DNA of 13,033 nucleotides from an uncultured Alphaproteobacteria bacterium. Lineage in GTDB: Bacteria; Pseudomonadota; Alphaproteobacteria; RF32; CAG-239. Numbering within the stretch: position 1 is the stretch's first letter; the number at the start of each line of letters is the position of its first letter. The stretch is taken from the NCBI GenBank assembly GCA_944392285.1, contig CALXWF010000102.1, positions 1-13,033 on the forward strand, read 5' to 3'. Position numbers and translations under genes: made by a program. The notes under the pieces are model-generated. The model was not told where the DNA came from. It worked only from the letters and a program-made list of their open reading frames with translations, and did not search any database. Below, piece after piece: positions 7,294 to 13,017 of the stretch.

Positions 7294-8879
7294 AGTACCT
7301 CATAAACGGTTATCACCCGGTTTTCGTAAACCGGGCGGTATTTTCGTTCTTTGGGAAAAAACGGCGGTATTTGATTCAGATGTTTGTAATGCAGGTATAA
7401 ATCTCCTCTTTCGAGGGGGCGGAGATTATCAAGGACAAGGTTGATATCGTCATATTTTTCAAAGGCGTAGGGTTTGACGGAAAATTTATGTCCGGGGTGA
7501 TAATAAGTGACGGCCCGGTAGAAACTGCGGTGAAACCAGTAATTATCAGTTTGAAAATCAAGATAGACGGTTTCAGGGCGTCCGGCCAGAAAATCAGCCG
7601 CCTGATGAAAATATTTACCGTGGTCAAGGCGCAGGTTCCACAGGTTAACGGCAATTGCCGCACCGAGGAGCGGTATAAAAAACAGCTTTGCCGGTTTAAG
7701 ATTCTTTATGACTGCTGTCAGATAAATAATGAAATAAACTGCGGGAAGTGCACTGATGTAAGATTTGCGGACATAAGGCTCAAAGTGAGCGAAACGGCAG
7801 CTGATAATCCACCCCGTAAGTAAAAATGCGCCGCAGAGAAATCCGTCAGGCCAGAGGGACGTTTTTTTCTGTATAAGCCGCCGGATAAAATAAATAAAGG
7901 CAATCAGGCCGAGCAGAAGTTCAAAGGCATAAATAATCAGGATCTTAGACCAGTCGGCGATGAAAAGGGACGGATAATGCTGGTCGTTCAGGGGAATATG
8001 CATATCAAAAAGAATTGTAAAGACCAGGCAGCAAATAAAAAGCAGAAACTCAAAAGGAAAAATACAGATTAAGCGCAGCGGGTGTTTAAAGTGCGCCAGC
8101 GTGATTTTTTCATGCCAAAGATTCCAAATAAAAGAAAAAGTTAAAAAGCCGAGCAACAGCAGAATGTTTATTTCTTTGAAGTAAAGCATAAGGTTGAAGC
8201 AGAGGATACTGAACCATAAACAGGTTGGACTCCGGTTTAGGTTATATTTTTTGAAGAATAATAAGCCCAGCAGCAGGAACATAATGCCGTTGCGCTCGGT
8301 GAAAATGTGACCGTTAAAAGAGGTGAAAACAGCCGGACAGAGCAATAACAGCGTTGCCGCCGCCAAACGTGTCGTTACCGGGATAAAATCAAGCAAACGG
8401 TAAAAAAGCCACAGGCAGAATATTAATTGTCCGACCAAAAACAGGTTAAGCAGGTAAAAATTTGCAGATACAGTGTAAAGAAAAAGCCACTCCGCATGAC
8501 CGAGCGGGAAAAAACGGTGAAAAGCATTAAGCAGGTCAGGGCTTTGGTGAGAGGTTTGAAAGCCGCTCCAATGCATGGAATCAAAATCTTTGAAAAAAGA
8601 CATCTCACTTTGATAAAGAGTTATGATGTAAAAGAGGACGGCAGAGCTTAGTAGCAGAAAAGATAAAATTTGTTGCCTGTCGCGGCGGTTAAAAAAGAAT
8701 GCTTTTGCAGGAAAAAAACATGGCGAGGGGACAGAATGTTTTCTGATAAGGCAATAGAACAGATAAGGCACTAAAATTGCGGCCAGTAATGTGGTCAGAA
8801 TGTGATATTGTGAATTATAAGAGGTTAGGGCGGCAGATAAACGGGCCGCTATTTGCTCATTGAAAAGAGGAATGTTCAT
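7290..8879 (-). CDS. Multi-pass membrane protein, probable GT-C / Gtr-type glycosyltransferase
   Basis: The protein has 529 residues from ATG at 8879, with about 11 hydrophobic segments and a soluble C-terminal part of roughly 110 residues. The first long outer loop carries FFKDFDSMHW (residues 95-104), an Asp-x-Asp motif where GT-C enzymes have their catalytic acid; FTERNG (193-198) lies in a later loop. No named family is certain. The gene directly precedes gtrA with a 4-nt overlap, and a GtrB-type enzyme is divergent from it. That matches three-component Gtr systems (GtrA flippase, GtrB loader, type-specific Gtr transferase), so this would be the type-specific transferase acting outside on O-antigen, teichoic-like or protein acceptors. 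The upstream Shine-Dalgarno is weak (GGGAA). Leucine codons are about 29 CTG to 5 TTG, opposite to flanking genes, which points to separate ancestry. Confidence 0.7.
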   Translation of the reverse strand: MNIPLFNEQIAARLSAALTSYNSQYHILTTLLAAILVPYLFYCLIRKHSVPSPCFFPAKAFFFNRRDRQQILSFLLLSSAVLFYIITLYQSEMSFFKDFDSMHWSGFQTSHQSPDLLNAFHRFFPLGHAEWLFLYTVSANFYLLNLFLVGQLIFCLWLFYRLLDFIPVTTRLAAATLLLLCPAVFTSFNGHIFTERNGIMFLLLGLLFFKKYNLNRSPTCLWFSILCFNLMLYFKEINILLLLGFLTFSFIWNLWHEKITLAHFKHPLRLICIFPFEFLLFICCLVFTILFDMHIPLNDQHYPSLFIADWSKILIIYAFELLLGLIAFIYFIRRLIQKKTSLWPDGFLCGAFLLTGWIISCRFAHFEPYVRKSYISALPAVYFIIYLTAVIKNLKPAKLFFIPLLGAAIAVNLWNLRLDHGKYFHQAADFLAGRPETVYLDFQTDNYWFHRSFYRAVTYYHPGHKFSVKPYAFEKYDDINLVLDNLRPLERGDLYLHYKHLNQIPPFFPKERKYRPVYENRVITVYEVL

Positions 8880-8912
8880 GGTTTATTCCCGTGTTTGTTT
8901 TCTTTTTGTTAA

Positions 8913-8941
8913 CGTATAGCATATATAATTTGCTCATTCAA
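8913..8941 (-). promoter_or_regulatory. Probable promoter of the GT-C/gtrA pair
   Basis: On the minus strand, TTGAAT (8941-8936) and TATACG (8918-8913) have a 17-nt spacer, about 33 nt before the ATG at 8879. Each hexamer matches 4 of 6 positions. On the plus strand the same stretch contains TATAAT at 8924-8929, which could serve as the -10 of the divergent GtrB gene, but I see no good -35 for it. Confidence 0.45.
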
Positions 8942-8969
8942 TTTGTTTGTTCTTGCTGTGGAGGAGCAG

Positions 8970-9944
8970 ATGACCAATAAACTTTCACGATTGTTAATTG
9001 TTATGCCTTGTTATAATGAGGCCGAGATTCTTCCGTCTACGGCAGATAAAATGGAAAAGTTGCTTGAAAAGCTGATAAAAGACGGTGATGTTTCCTCAGA
9101 TAGTAAAATTTGTTTGGTCGATGACGGCAGCAAAGATGGTACAAGAGAAATTATACGCAATCTTTGCCGTAAGAAAAAATGTTTTTCGTTGCTTGGGCTT
9201 TCGCGTAATTTTGGTCAACAGGAAGCAATTTTGGCAGGGTTGTTTCATCAGGATGCGGATTTTTATGTTACGCTTGATGCCGATTTGCAAGATGACCCCA
9301 CCGTGATTAAAAAAATGATAGCAAAAGCAAAAGAAGGTGCGGATATTGTTTATGGTGTGCGTAATAATCGTGATTGTGACGGGCTTTTTAAAAAGTTTAC
9401 GGCTCTTGCTTTTTATAAACTGATGCGCTTGCTCGGTGTCAAAAGTGTGTATAACCATGCAGAGTTTCGGCTTATGAGTCGTCGCGCCGTTGAGGGGGTA
9501 AAGCAATTTCCCGAGCGAAATTTGTTTTTGCGCGGGATAGTGACTTTGGTTGGTTTTAAATCTGCCGAAGTCTTTTATAAGCGCTTGCCCCGATTGTCAG
9601 GAGATACAAAATATTCTTGGAAAAAAATGGCGGCTTTGGCGTGGAATGCCGTCAGTAGTTTTTCTGTCGTACCGTTAAGGTTGGTGACTTTTGCCGGCTT
9701 TATGATGTGTTTGGTAAGTTTGTTGTTCTTAGGGTTGATGTTTTATTGGTGGGCAAACGGACAAACCGTTCACGGATGGTTTTCTTTGGTGACGATTATT
9801 ACCGTTTTTAGCAGTGCTCAACTGCTTTCCTTGGGGGTTATCGGAGAATATGTGGCCAAAATCTTTGTTGAAGTGAAAAAACGTCCGCTGTATATCATTG
9901 ATGAAGATTCCGATGAAATATCGCAAAATATTACTAAAAAATAA
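8970..9944 (+). CDS. gtrB: GtrB/ArnC-type GT2 glycosyltransferase (undecaprenyl-phosphate sugar synthase)
   Basis: The protein has 324 residues. ATG at 8970 is set by GGAGG at 8960-8964; an upstream in-frame TTG at 8943 has no such site. The GT-A fold starts VMPCYNEAEILP (residues 11-22). DDGSKDGT is at 51-58, the metal-binding DADLQDDP at 103-110 and PERNLFLRG at 181-189. The RLSGDTKYSWKKM amphipathic/basic segment is at 208-220, and two TM helices at about 236-260 and 269-291. This order is characteristic of GtrB, ArnC and related enzymes that load glucose or another sugar onto undecaprenyl phosphate at the cytoplasmic face. It is divergent from the gtrA/GT-C pair and would provide their donor. 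Leucine codons are 21 TTG to 4 CTG, so it resembles the host rather than its presumed partners. No terminator follows; clpP is 96 nt downstream. Confidence 0.88.
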   Translation: MTNKLSRLLIVMPCYNEAEILPSTADKMEKLLEKLIKDGDVSSDSKICLVDDGSKDGTREIIRNLCRKKKCFSLLGLSRNFGQQEAILAGLFHQDADFYVTLDADLQDDPTVIKKMIAKAKEGADIVYGVRNNRDCDGLFKKFTALAFYKLMRLLGVKSVYNHAEFRLMSRRAVEGVKQFPERNLFLRGIVTLVGFKSAEVFYKRLPRLSGDTKYSWKKMAALAWNAVSSFSVVPLRLVTFAGFMMCLVSLLFLGLMFYWWANGQTVHGWFSLVTIITVFSSAQLLSLGVIGEYVAKIFVEVKKRPLYIIDEDSDEISQNITKK

Positions 9945-9968
9945 ATCTCTTTATTAATTGGGCGGATG

Positions 9969-9998
9969 TTAAGAATTTGTTGAATATATTGCGATAAT
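9969..9998 (+). promoter_or_regulatory. Possible promoter of clpPX
   Basis: An extended -10, TGCGATAAT (9990-9998), is preceded by TTAAGA (9969-9974) at 18 nt. It lies 42 nt before the clpP ATG. No heat-shock sigma-32 consensus is recognisable. Confidence 0.4.
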
Positions 9999-10040
9999 AT
10001 GTTACAAAATTCTCAGTTTAATTGATAAAGGTGTAAGGTT

Positions 10041-10670
10041 ATGTTTGAAAGAAGTCCTCTGGAGGTTTATAATAGCTCTTTGGTGCCGATGGTCATTGAG
10101 CAAACCAGCAAAGGTGAACGCTCTTTTGATATTTTTTCACGTTTGCTCAAAGAAAGAATTATCTTTTTAACCGGCGAGGTTAATGATGAACAGGCGGCTT
10201 TGGTTTGTGCACAGCTCTTGTTCTTGGAATCGGAAAACCCGAAAAAAGATATTTATCTTTATATTAATTCTCCCGGCGGTGTGATTACCTCGGGTATGGC
10301 TATGTATGATACCATGCAATATATCAGTTGCGATGTGGCAACAATGTGTATCGGTCAGGCTTGTTCTATGGGCTCTTTCTTGCTGGCCGGCGGTGCAAAA
10401 GGTAAGCGCTTTTCTTTGCCCAATTCACAGATTATGATTCATCAACCCTCCGGCGGCGCAAAAGGTCAGGCAACGGATATTGAAATTCAGGCCAAGTTGA
10501 TTTTAGATATGCGGAAGAGATTAAATGCCATTTATGCGCAAAATACCGGTCAGAAACTTTCGGTTATTGAAAAAGCCATGGATCGCGATAATTTTATGAC
10601 ACCGCAAGAAGCTAAAGCTTTTGGGTTGATTGATGAGATTGTTACATCAAGAAATGAAATTGCAAAATAA
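10041..10670 (+). CDS. clpP: ATP-dependent Clp protease, proteolytic subunit
   Basis: The protein has 209 residues, the usual ClpP length, from ATG at 10041 with AAAGG at 10027-10031. The catalytic triad is visible: Ser109 in GQACSMGS, His134 in MIHQPSGG and Asp183 in MDRDNFM. The oxyanion-loop glycines of INSPGGVITSG are at 76-85. ClpP forms a 14-subunit barrel that degrades proteins delivered by ClpX or ClpA; a short N-terminal propeptide is probably removed by self-processing. clpX follows after 11 nt, so the two form an operon. The upstream neighbour is the island's GtrB gene rather than tig, which is unusual. Confidence 0.98.
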   Translation: MFERSPLEVYNSSLVPMVIEQTSKGERSFDIFSRLLKERIIFLTGEVNDEQAALVCAQLLFLESENPKKDIYLYINSPGGVITSGMAMYDTMQYISCDVATMCIGQACSMGSFLLAGGAKGKRFSLPNSQIMIHQPSGGAKGQATDIEIQAKLILDMRKRLNAIYAQNTGQKLSVIEKAMDRDNFMTPQEAKAFGLIDEIVTSRNEIAK

Positions 10671-10681
10671 TTGAGGTTAGC

Positions 10682-11950
10682 ATGACAGATAACAATAATA
10701 ACGAACAAGGTGAAAATATTTGTTGTTCTTTTTGTGGCAAAAGCCAGTCAGAAGTTAAAAAGCTGATTGCCGGCCGCGGTGTTTATATCTGTGACGAGTG
10801 TATTGAGGTTTGTATCAATATCGTTGCCGATGAAATGGCCGAAATGAACAAATCCGCACTCGGAAATACGGCTGAAAATCTGCCGACGCCTTCAAAAATT
10901 AAAGAGTTTCTTGACCAATATGTTATCAGTCAGGATCAAGCCAAAAAGGTATTGGCGGTTGCGGTGTATAACCACTATAAACGCTTAAACAGTAAACAAC
11001 AGAACAATGATGTTGATATTGCAAAGTCCAACGTTATCCTCATCGGCTCAACCGGCTCAGGTAAAACTCTTTTGGCTCAGACTTTGGCCAAAATTTTGTA
11101 TGTGCCTTTTGCCATTGCCGATGCAACGACTTTAACCGAAGCAGGTTATGTCGGTGAAGATGTTGAAAATATTATCTTGAAGTTGGTTCAGGCCGCTAAT
11201 TATGATATTGAAAAAGCACAGCGCGGTATTGTCTATATTGATGAGATTGATAAGATTACCCGCAAAACCGATGGTCCGTCCATTACGAGAGATGTATCGG
11301 GCGAGGGCGTACAACAGGCTTTGTTAAAAATTATTGAGGGAACGGTTGCCAATGTTCCTCCTCAAGGCGGCAGAAAGCATCCGCAACAAGAATTTTTGCA
11401 TGTTGATACGACAAATATTTTGTTTATTTGCGGTGGTGCTTTTGCCGGGTTGGAAAAAATCGTATCACGTCGCGGTAAAGACACATCTATCGGTTTTGGG
11501 GCAAAAGTTGCCGCCGAAGATGACAAAGGAATCGGTGAAATCTTGAAAGATGTTCAGCCTGAAGATTTGTTGAAATATGGTTTGATTCCCGAGTTTGTCG
11601 GACGTTTGCCGATTATTGCCACTTTGGAAGATTTGGATGAAAAAGCATTGGTCAGAGTGTTGACCGAACCAAAAAATGCTTTGGTCAGCCAGTATGAAAC
11701 TTTGTTTGCCATGGAAGATGTCAAATTGACAATTACGCATGAGGCATTGTTGGCTATTGCTCATAAAGCCATTGAGCGTAAGACCGGTGCTCGCGGTTTG
11801 CGTGCGATTATGGAAGATACATTGCTTAATTTGATGTATGAAGTTCCTGACAAAAAAGAAGTTGCCGAAATCATTATTGATGAAAAGGTCATTAATGACG
11901 GTGCGGAGCCGCAGTTTGTTTATCGGACTTCGGATGAAAAGGCAGTGTAA
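10682..11950 (+). CDS. clpX: ATP-dependent Clp protease, ATP-binding unfoldase subunit ClpX
   Basis: The protein has 422 residues, typical for ClpX. The N-terminal zinc-binding domain has Cys15, Cys18, Cys37 and Cys40. The AAA+ module has Walker A GSTGSGKT (122-129), pore loop GYVG (155-158), Walker B IVYIDEID (183-190), the RKH loop (231-233) and the ClpP-docking IGF loop (270-272). The arginine-finger segment LIPEFVGRLP and the sensor-2 segment GARGLRAIMED follow. It recognises tagged or adaptor-bound substrates, unfolds them and threads them into ClpP. The Shine-Dalgarno is GAGG (10673-10676). A terminator closes the operon just after the stop. Nothing in the sequence is abnormal. Confidence 0.98.
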   Translation: MTDNNNNEQGENICCSFCGKSQSEVKKLIAGRGVYICDECIEVCINIVADEMAEMNKSALGNTAENLPTPSKIKEFLDQYVISQDQAKKVLAVAVYNHYKRLNSKQQNNDVDIAKSNVILIGSTGSGKTLLAQTLAKILYVPFAIADATTLTEAGYVGEDVENIILKLVQAANYDIEKAQRGIVYIDEIDKITRKTDGPSITRDVSGEGVQQALLKIIEGTVANVPPQGGRKHPQQEFLHVDTTNILFICGGAFAGLEKIVSRRGKDTSIGFGAKVAAEDDKGIGEILKDVQPEDLLKYGLIPEFVGRLPIIATLEDLDEKALVRVLTEPKNALVSQYETLFAMEDVKLTITHEALLAIAHKAIERKTGARGLRAIMEDTLLNLMYEVPDKKEVAEIIIDEKVINDGAEPQFVYRTSDEKAV

Positions 11951-11953
11951 GTT

Positions 11954-11985
11954 AAAAAATCCTCTCAATCAGAGAGGATTTTTTT
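11954..11985. terminator. Bidirectional intrinsic terminator between clpX and the NTP pyrophosphohydrolase gene
   Basis: ATCCTCTC (11959-11966) pairs with GAGAGGAT (11972-11979) around a 5-nt loop. It is flanked by five A on the left and a T run on the right, so it can end transcription from both clpX and the convergent gene. Confidence 0.9.
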
Positions 11986-11995
11986 AAGTATTATT

Positions 11996-12397
11996 TTATG
12001 CGGCCAAATCATCTAAAAACGGAGGCTTATAATTCGGGCCTTTAAGAAATTTGCCGTCTTCGCGTTTTAAGGGGCGACCATTTACTAATTTTGACATATT
12101 GCTTTGGTGTACGCGATGAAAGATTTCTTGCATAGGAATACCCAGAGCTACGACCATGCCGCTTAGAACATATTGGAGATCGGCAAGCTCTTTAAACATG
12201 CGGGCGCGGGTGGCTTGTGTGGTTGAACCAAGTGTTTGCAGCTCGGATATCAGCGAATCGATTTCAATATTAAGCTCCGCCATTTCTTCATTTAAGAGTT
12301 TTTGTCGTAATTGCAATAACTTAACGGAGTAGGGACTGTTAATATCTTGTTCCATGGCACGATGTGTTTCAAGTACCTGAGCTTCATATTCGTTCAT
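11996..12397 (-). CDS. MazG/PRA-PH-like nucleoside triphosphate pyrophosphohydrolase
   Basis: The protein has 133 residues from ATG at 12397, with AAGGA a few bases upstream. It is all alpha-helical. The metal-binding signature of the all-alpha NTP-PPase superfamily is visible: EEMAE (residues 37-41, Glu37/Glu38/Glu41) and ELAD (70-73, Glu70/Asp73), followed by HQSNMSKLVNGRPLKREDG, typical of this group. Such enzymes hydrolyse (d)NTPs or related nucleotides to monophosphate and pyrophosphate, often as housecleaning. HisE (phosphoribosyl-ATP pyrophosphatase) is related, but the length and C-terminal GPNYKPP favour the DR2231-like or MazG-like branch. It is convergent with clpX and probably monocistronic. 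The substrate is not predictable. Confidence 0.85.
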   Translation of the reverse strand: MNEYEAQVLETHRAMEQDINSPYSVKLLQLRQKLLNEEMAELNIEIDSLISELQTLGSTTQATRARMFKELADLQYVLSGMVVALGIPMQEIFHRVHQSNMSKLVNGRPLKREDGKFLKGPNYKPPFLDDLAA

Positions 12398-12427
12398 TTT
12401 TGGGTCCTTAGAAGTTGTTTTTTTGCC

Positions 12428-12455
12428 ATTATAGCTGTTGTTTTTGTGTGAGCAA
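12428..12455 (-). promoter_or_regulatory. Probable promoter of the NTP pyrophosphohydrolase gene
   Basis: On the minus strand a perfect TATAAT (12433-12428) lies 16 nt after TTGCTC (12455-12450), about 30 nt upstream of the ATG. Confidence 0.55.
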
Positions 12456-12488
12456 TGCTTAAAAAAAGTTATTTACTGAAAAAAACTG

Positions 12489-12516
12489 TTGCCAATATAA
12501 AAAATATGTATATAAA
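12489..12516 (+). promoter_or_regulatory. Probable promoter of tRNA-Pro
   Basis: TTGCCA (12489-12494), a 16-nt spacer and TATAAA (12511-12516) lie just upstream of the tRNA. The expected start near 12523 leaves only a short 5' leader before the mature end at 12530. Confidence 0.65.
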
Positions 12517-12529
12517 TAGCACTGTCGTC

Positions 12530-12606
12530 CGGGATATAGCTCAGCCTGGTAGAGCGCTTGCTTCGGGAGCAAGAGGTCATGGGTCCGAATCCCGTTATCC
12601 CGACCA
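12530..12606 (+). tRNA. tRNA-Pro (anticodon CGG)
   Basis: This is a 77-nt tRNA with encoded CCA (12604-12606). The acceptor stem CGGGATA (12530-12536) pairs with TATCCCG (12596-12602). The anticodon stem CTTGC/GCAAG encloses TTCGGGA with anticodon CGG at 12564-12566. The T-stem ATGGG/CCCGT encloses TCCGAAT. The base at T-loop position 55 is C (12585), where almost all elongator tRNAs have T (pseudouridine). All other elements look functional. Confidence 0.95.
12588..12606 (+). repeat. 19-bp direct repeat, copy 1 (3' end of tRNA-Pro)
   Basis: AATCCCGTTATCCCGACCA at 12588-12606 recurs exactly at 12756-12774, 168 bp further on. A duplicated tRNA 3' end resembles an attachment-site pair of a very small element, or a partial tRNA duplication. 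Confidence 0.9.
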
Positions 12607-12645
12607 ATAAAAAAACACTCCTTTATGGAGTGTTTTTTTATTGGT
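12603..12645 (+). terminator. Terminator of tRNA-Pro within a 43-bp perfect palindrome
   Basis: ACACTCC (12615-12621), loop TTTAT and GGAGTGT (12627-12633) are followed by a run of T. The symmetry extends outward: the 19 nt at 12603-12621 are the exact reverse complement of 12627-12645, so the palindrome includes the discriminator base and CCA end of the tRNA. The core is repeated at 12887-12917. Confidence 0.85.
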
Positions 12646-12657
12646 TAGAAATAAACT

Positions 12658-12684
12658 GATTCGGACCCATGGAAATGGGTCTGA
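12658..12684 (+). repeat. Hairpin made from inverted copy of the tRNA-Pro T-arm
   Basis: GATTCGGACCCATG (12658-12671) is the exact reverse complement of the tRNA-Pro T-arm segment 12578-12591. It forms a local hairpin: TCGGACCCAT (12661-12670), tetraloop GGAA, ATGGGTCTGA (12675-12684), 10 bp with one G-U. The GGAA loop fits the stable GNRA type. Confidence 0.8.
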
Positions 12685-12703
12685 CAAGGAGGAGCAGGTG
12701 AGA

Positions 12704-12774
12704 CGGGAGTATCGCCGCTTTTGCGACGACGCAGCAACTCGAATGAAATGAGAGTAATCCCGTTATCCCGACCA
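12704..12774 (+). ncRNA. tRNA-like element or tRNA-Pro pseudogene
   Basis: This 71-nt segment begins CGGGA (12704-12708), which pairs with TCCCG (12766-12770), and ends in ACCA like the tRNA-Pro 3' end. Inside are a hairpin TCGCCGC-TTTT-GCGACGA (12712-12729, one mismatch) and a weak ACTC/GAGT stem around GAATGAAATGA. It has no recognisable anticodon arm or T-arm, so it is not a normal tRNA. A terminator follows 7 nt later. It may be a degenerate tRNA copy or a structured RNA; expression is unproven. Confidence 0.45.
12756..12774 (+). repeat. 19-bp direct repeat, copy 2
   Basis: Exact copy of 12588-12606, including the CCA end. The match stops abruptly at its left edge (T instead of G before AAT) and at its right edge (C instead of A after CCA). 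Confidence 0.9.
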
Positions 12775-12781
12775 CTGTGCT

Positions 12782-12814
12782 AAAAAATACCGCCAAGTAA
12801 GGCGGTATTTTTTT
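12782..12814. terminator. Intrinsic terminator after the tRNA-like element
   Basis: The 13-nt arm at 12782-12794 (ending TACCGCC) is the exact reverse complement of 12801-12813 (beginning GGCGGTA), with a 6-nt loop and flanking A and T runs. It could work in either direction. Confidence 0.85.
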
Positions 12815-12873
12815 GCGCCAAGCAATGAGACTTTTGTTTGGCAGCAAGATTTATCGTTGCGCACCAAACAATG
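12813..12873 (+). repeat. Imperfect direct repeat forming two mutually exclusive stems
   Basis: TTGCGCCAAGCAATG (12813-12827) and TTGCGCACCAAACAATG (12857-12873) are imperfect repeats. Between them TTGTTTGGC (12834-12842) can pair with GCCAAGCAA (12817-12825; 9 bp with one G-U) or, through TTGTTTGG, with CCAAACAA (12864-12871; 8 bp), the latter enclosing an inner GCAA/TTGC stem. Both cannot form at once. Confidence 0.6.
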
Positions 12874-12886
12874 TAGTCGGAATTGG

Positions 12887-12917
12887 AAAACACTCCTTTA
12901 TGGAGTGTTTTTTTATT
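12887..12917. terminator. Second copy of the tRNA-Pro terminator
   Basis: The 31 nt here are identical to 12612-12642: the ACACTCC-TTTAT-GGAGTGT hairpin with its A and T runs. The copies are 275 bp apart and their flanks differ. Confidence 0.85.
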
Positions 12918-12934
12918 ACATGCTTTACAGAAAA

Positions 12935-13017
12935 CCCCGAGTTTACTCGGGGCTGAATGCCAAGGTATCGTTAGATACCGTTCCACGCCAACGAGCGTGG
13001 TCAAACCGTTAGGTTTG
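12935..13017 (+). repeat. Run of four consecutive short hairpins
   Basis: The four stem-loops are CCCCGAG-TTTA-CTCGGGG (12935-12952), GGTATC-GTTA-GATACC (12964-12979), CCACGC-CAACGA-GCGTGG (12983-13000) and CAAACC-GTTA-GGTTTG (13002-13017). All stems are perfect, the last three are separated by 3 and 1 nt, and none is followed by a T run, so they are not ordinary terminators. Two share the loop GTTA, and the loop AACG of the third is complementary to CGTT of the second and fourth. Confidence 0.75.

Noticed and set aside
12588..12774. Phage or genomic-island attachment sites
   Set aside because: The 19-bp tRNA 3' repeat looks like an att pair, but only 149 bp lie between the copies and no integrase is in the window; kept as a repeat only.
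12638..13004. Two minus-strand open frames (69 and 74 codons) in the terminal region
   Set aside because: They read through terminator hairpins and an inverted tRNA segment, have no convincing ribosome site, and show no family-like features.
12935..13017. CRISPR array
   Set aside because: The hairpins have different stem sequences and irregular spacing; there are no identical direct repeats with unique spacers and no cas genes.
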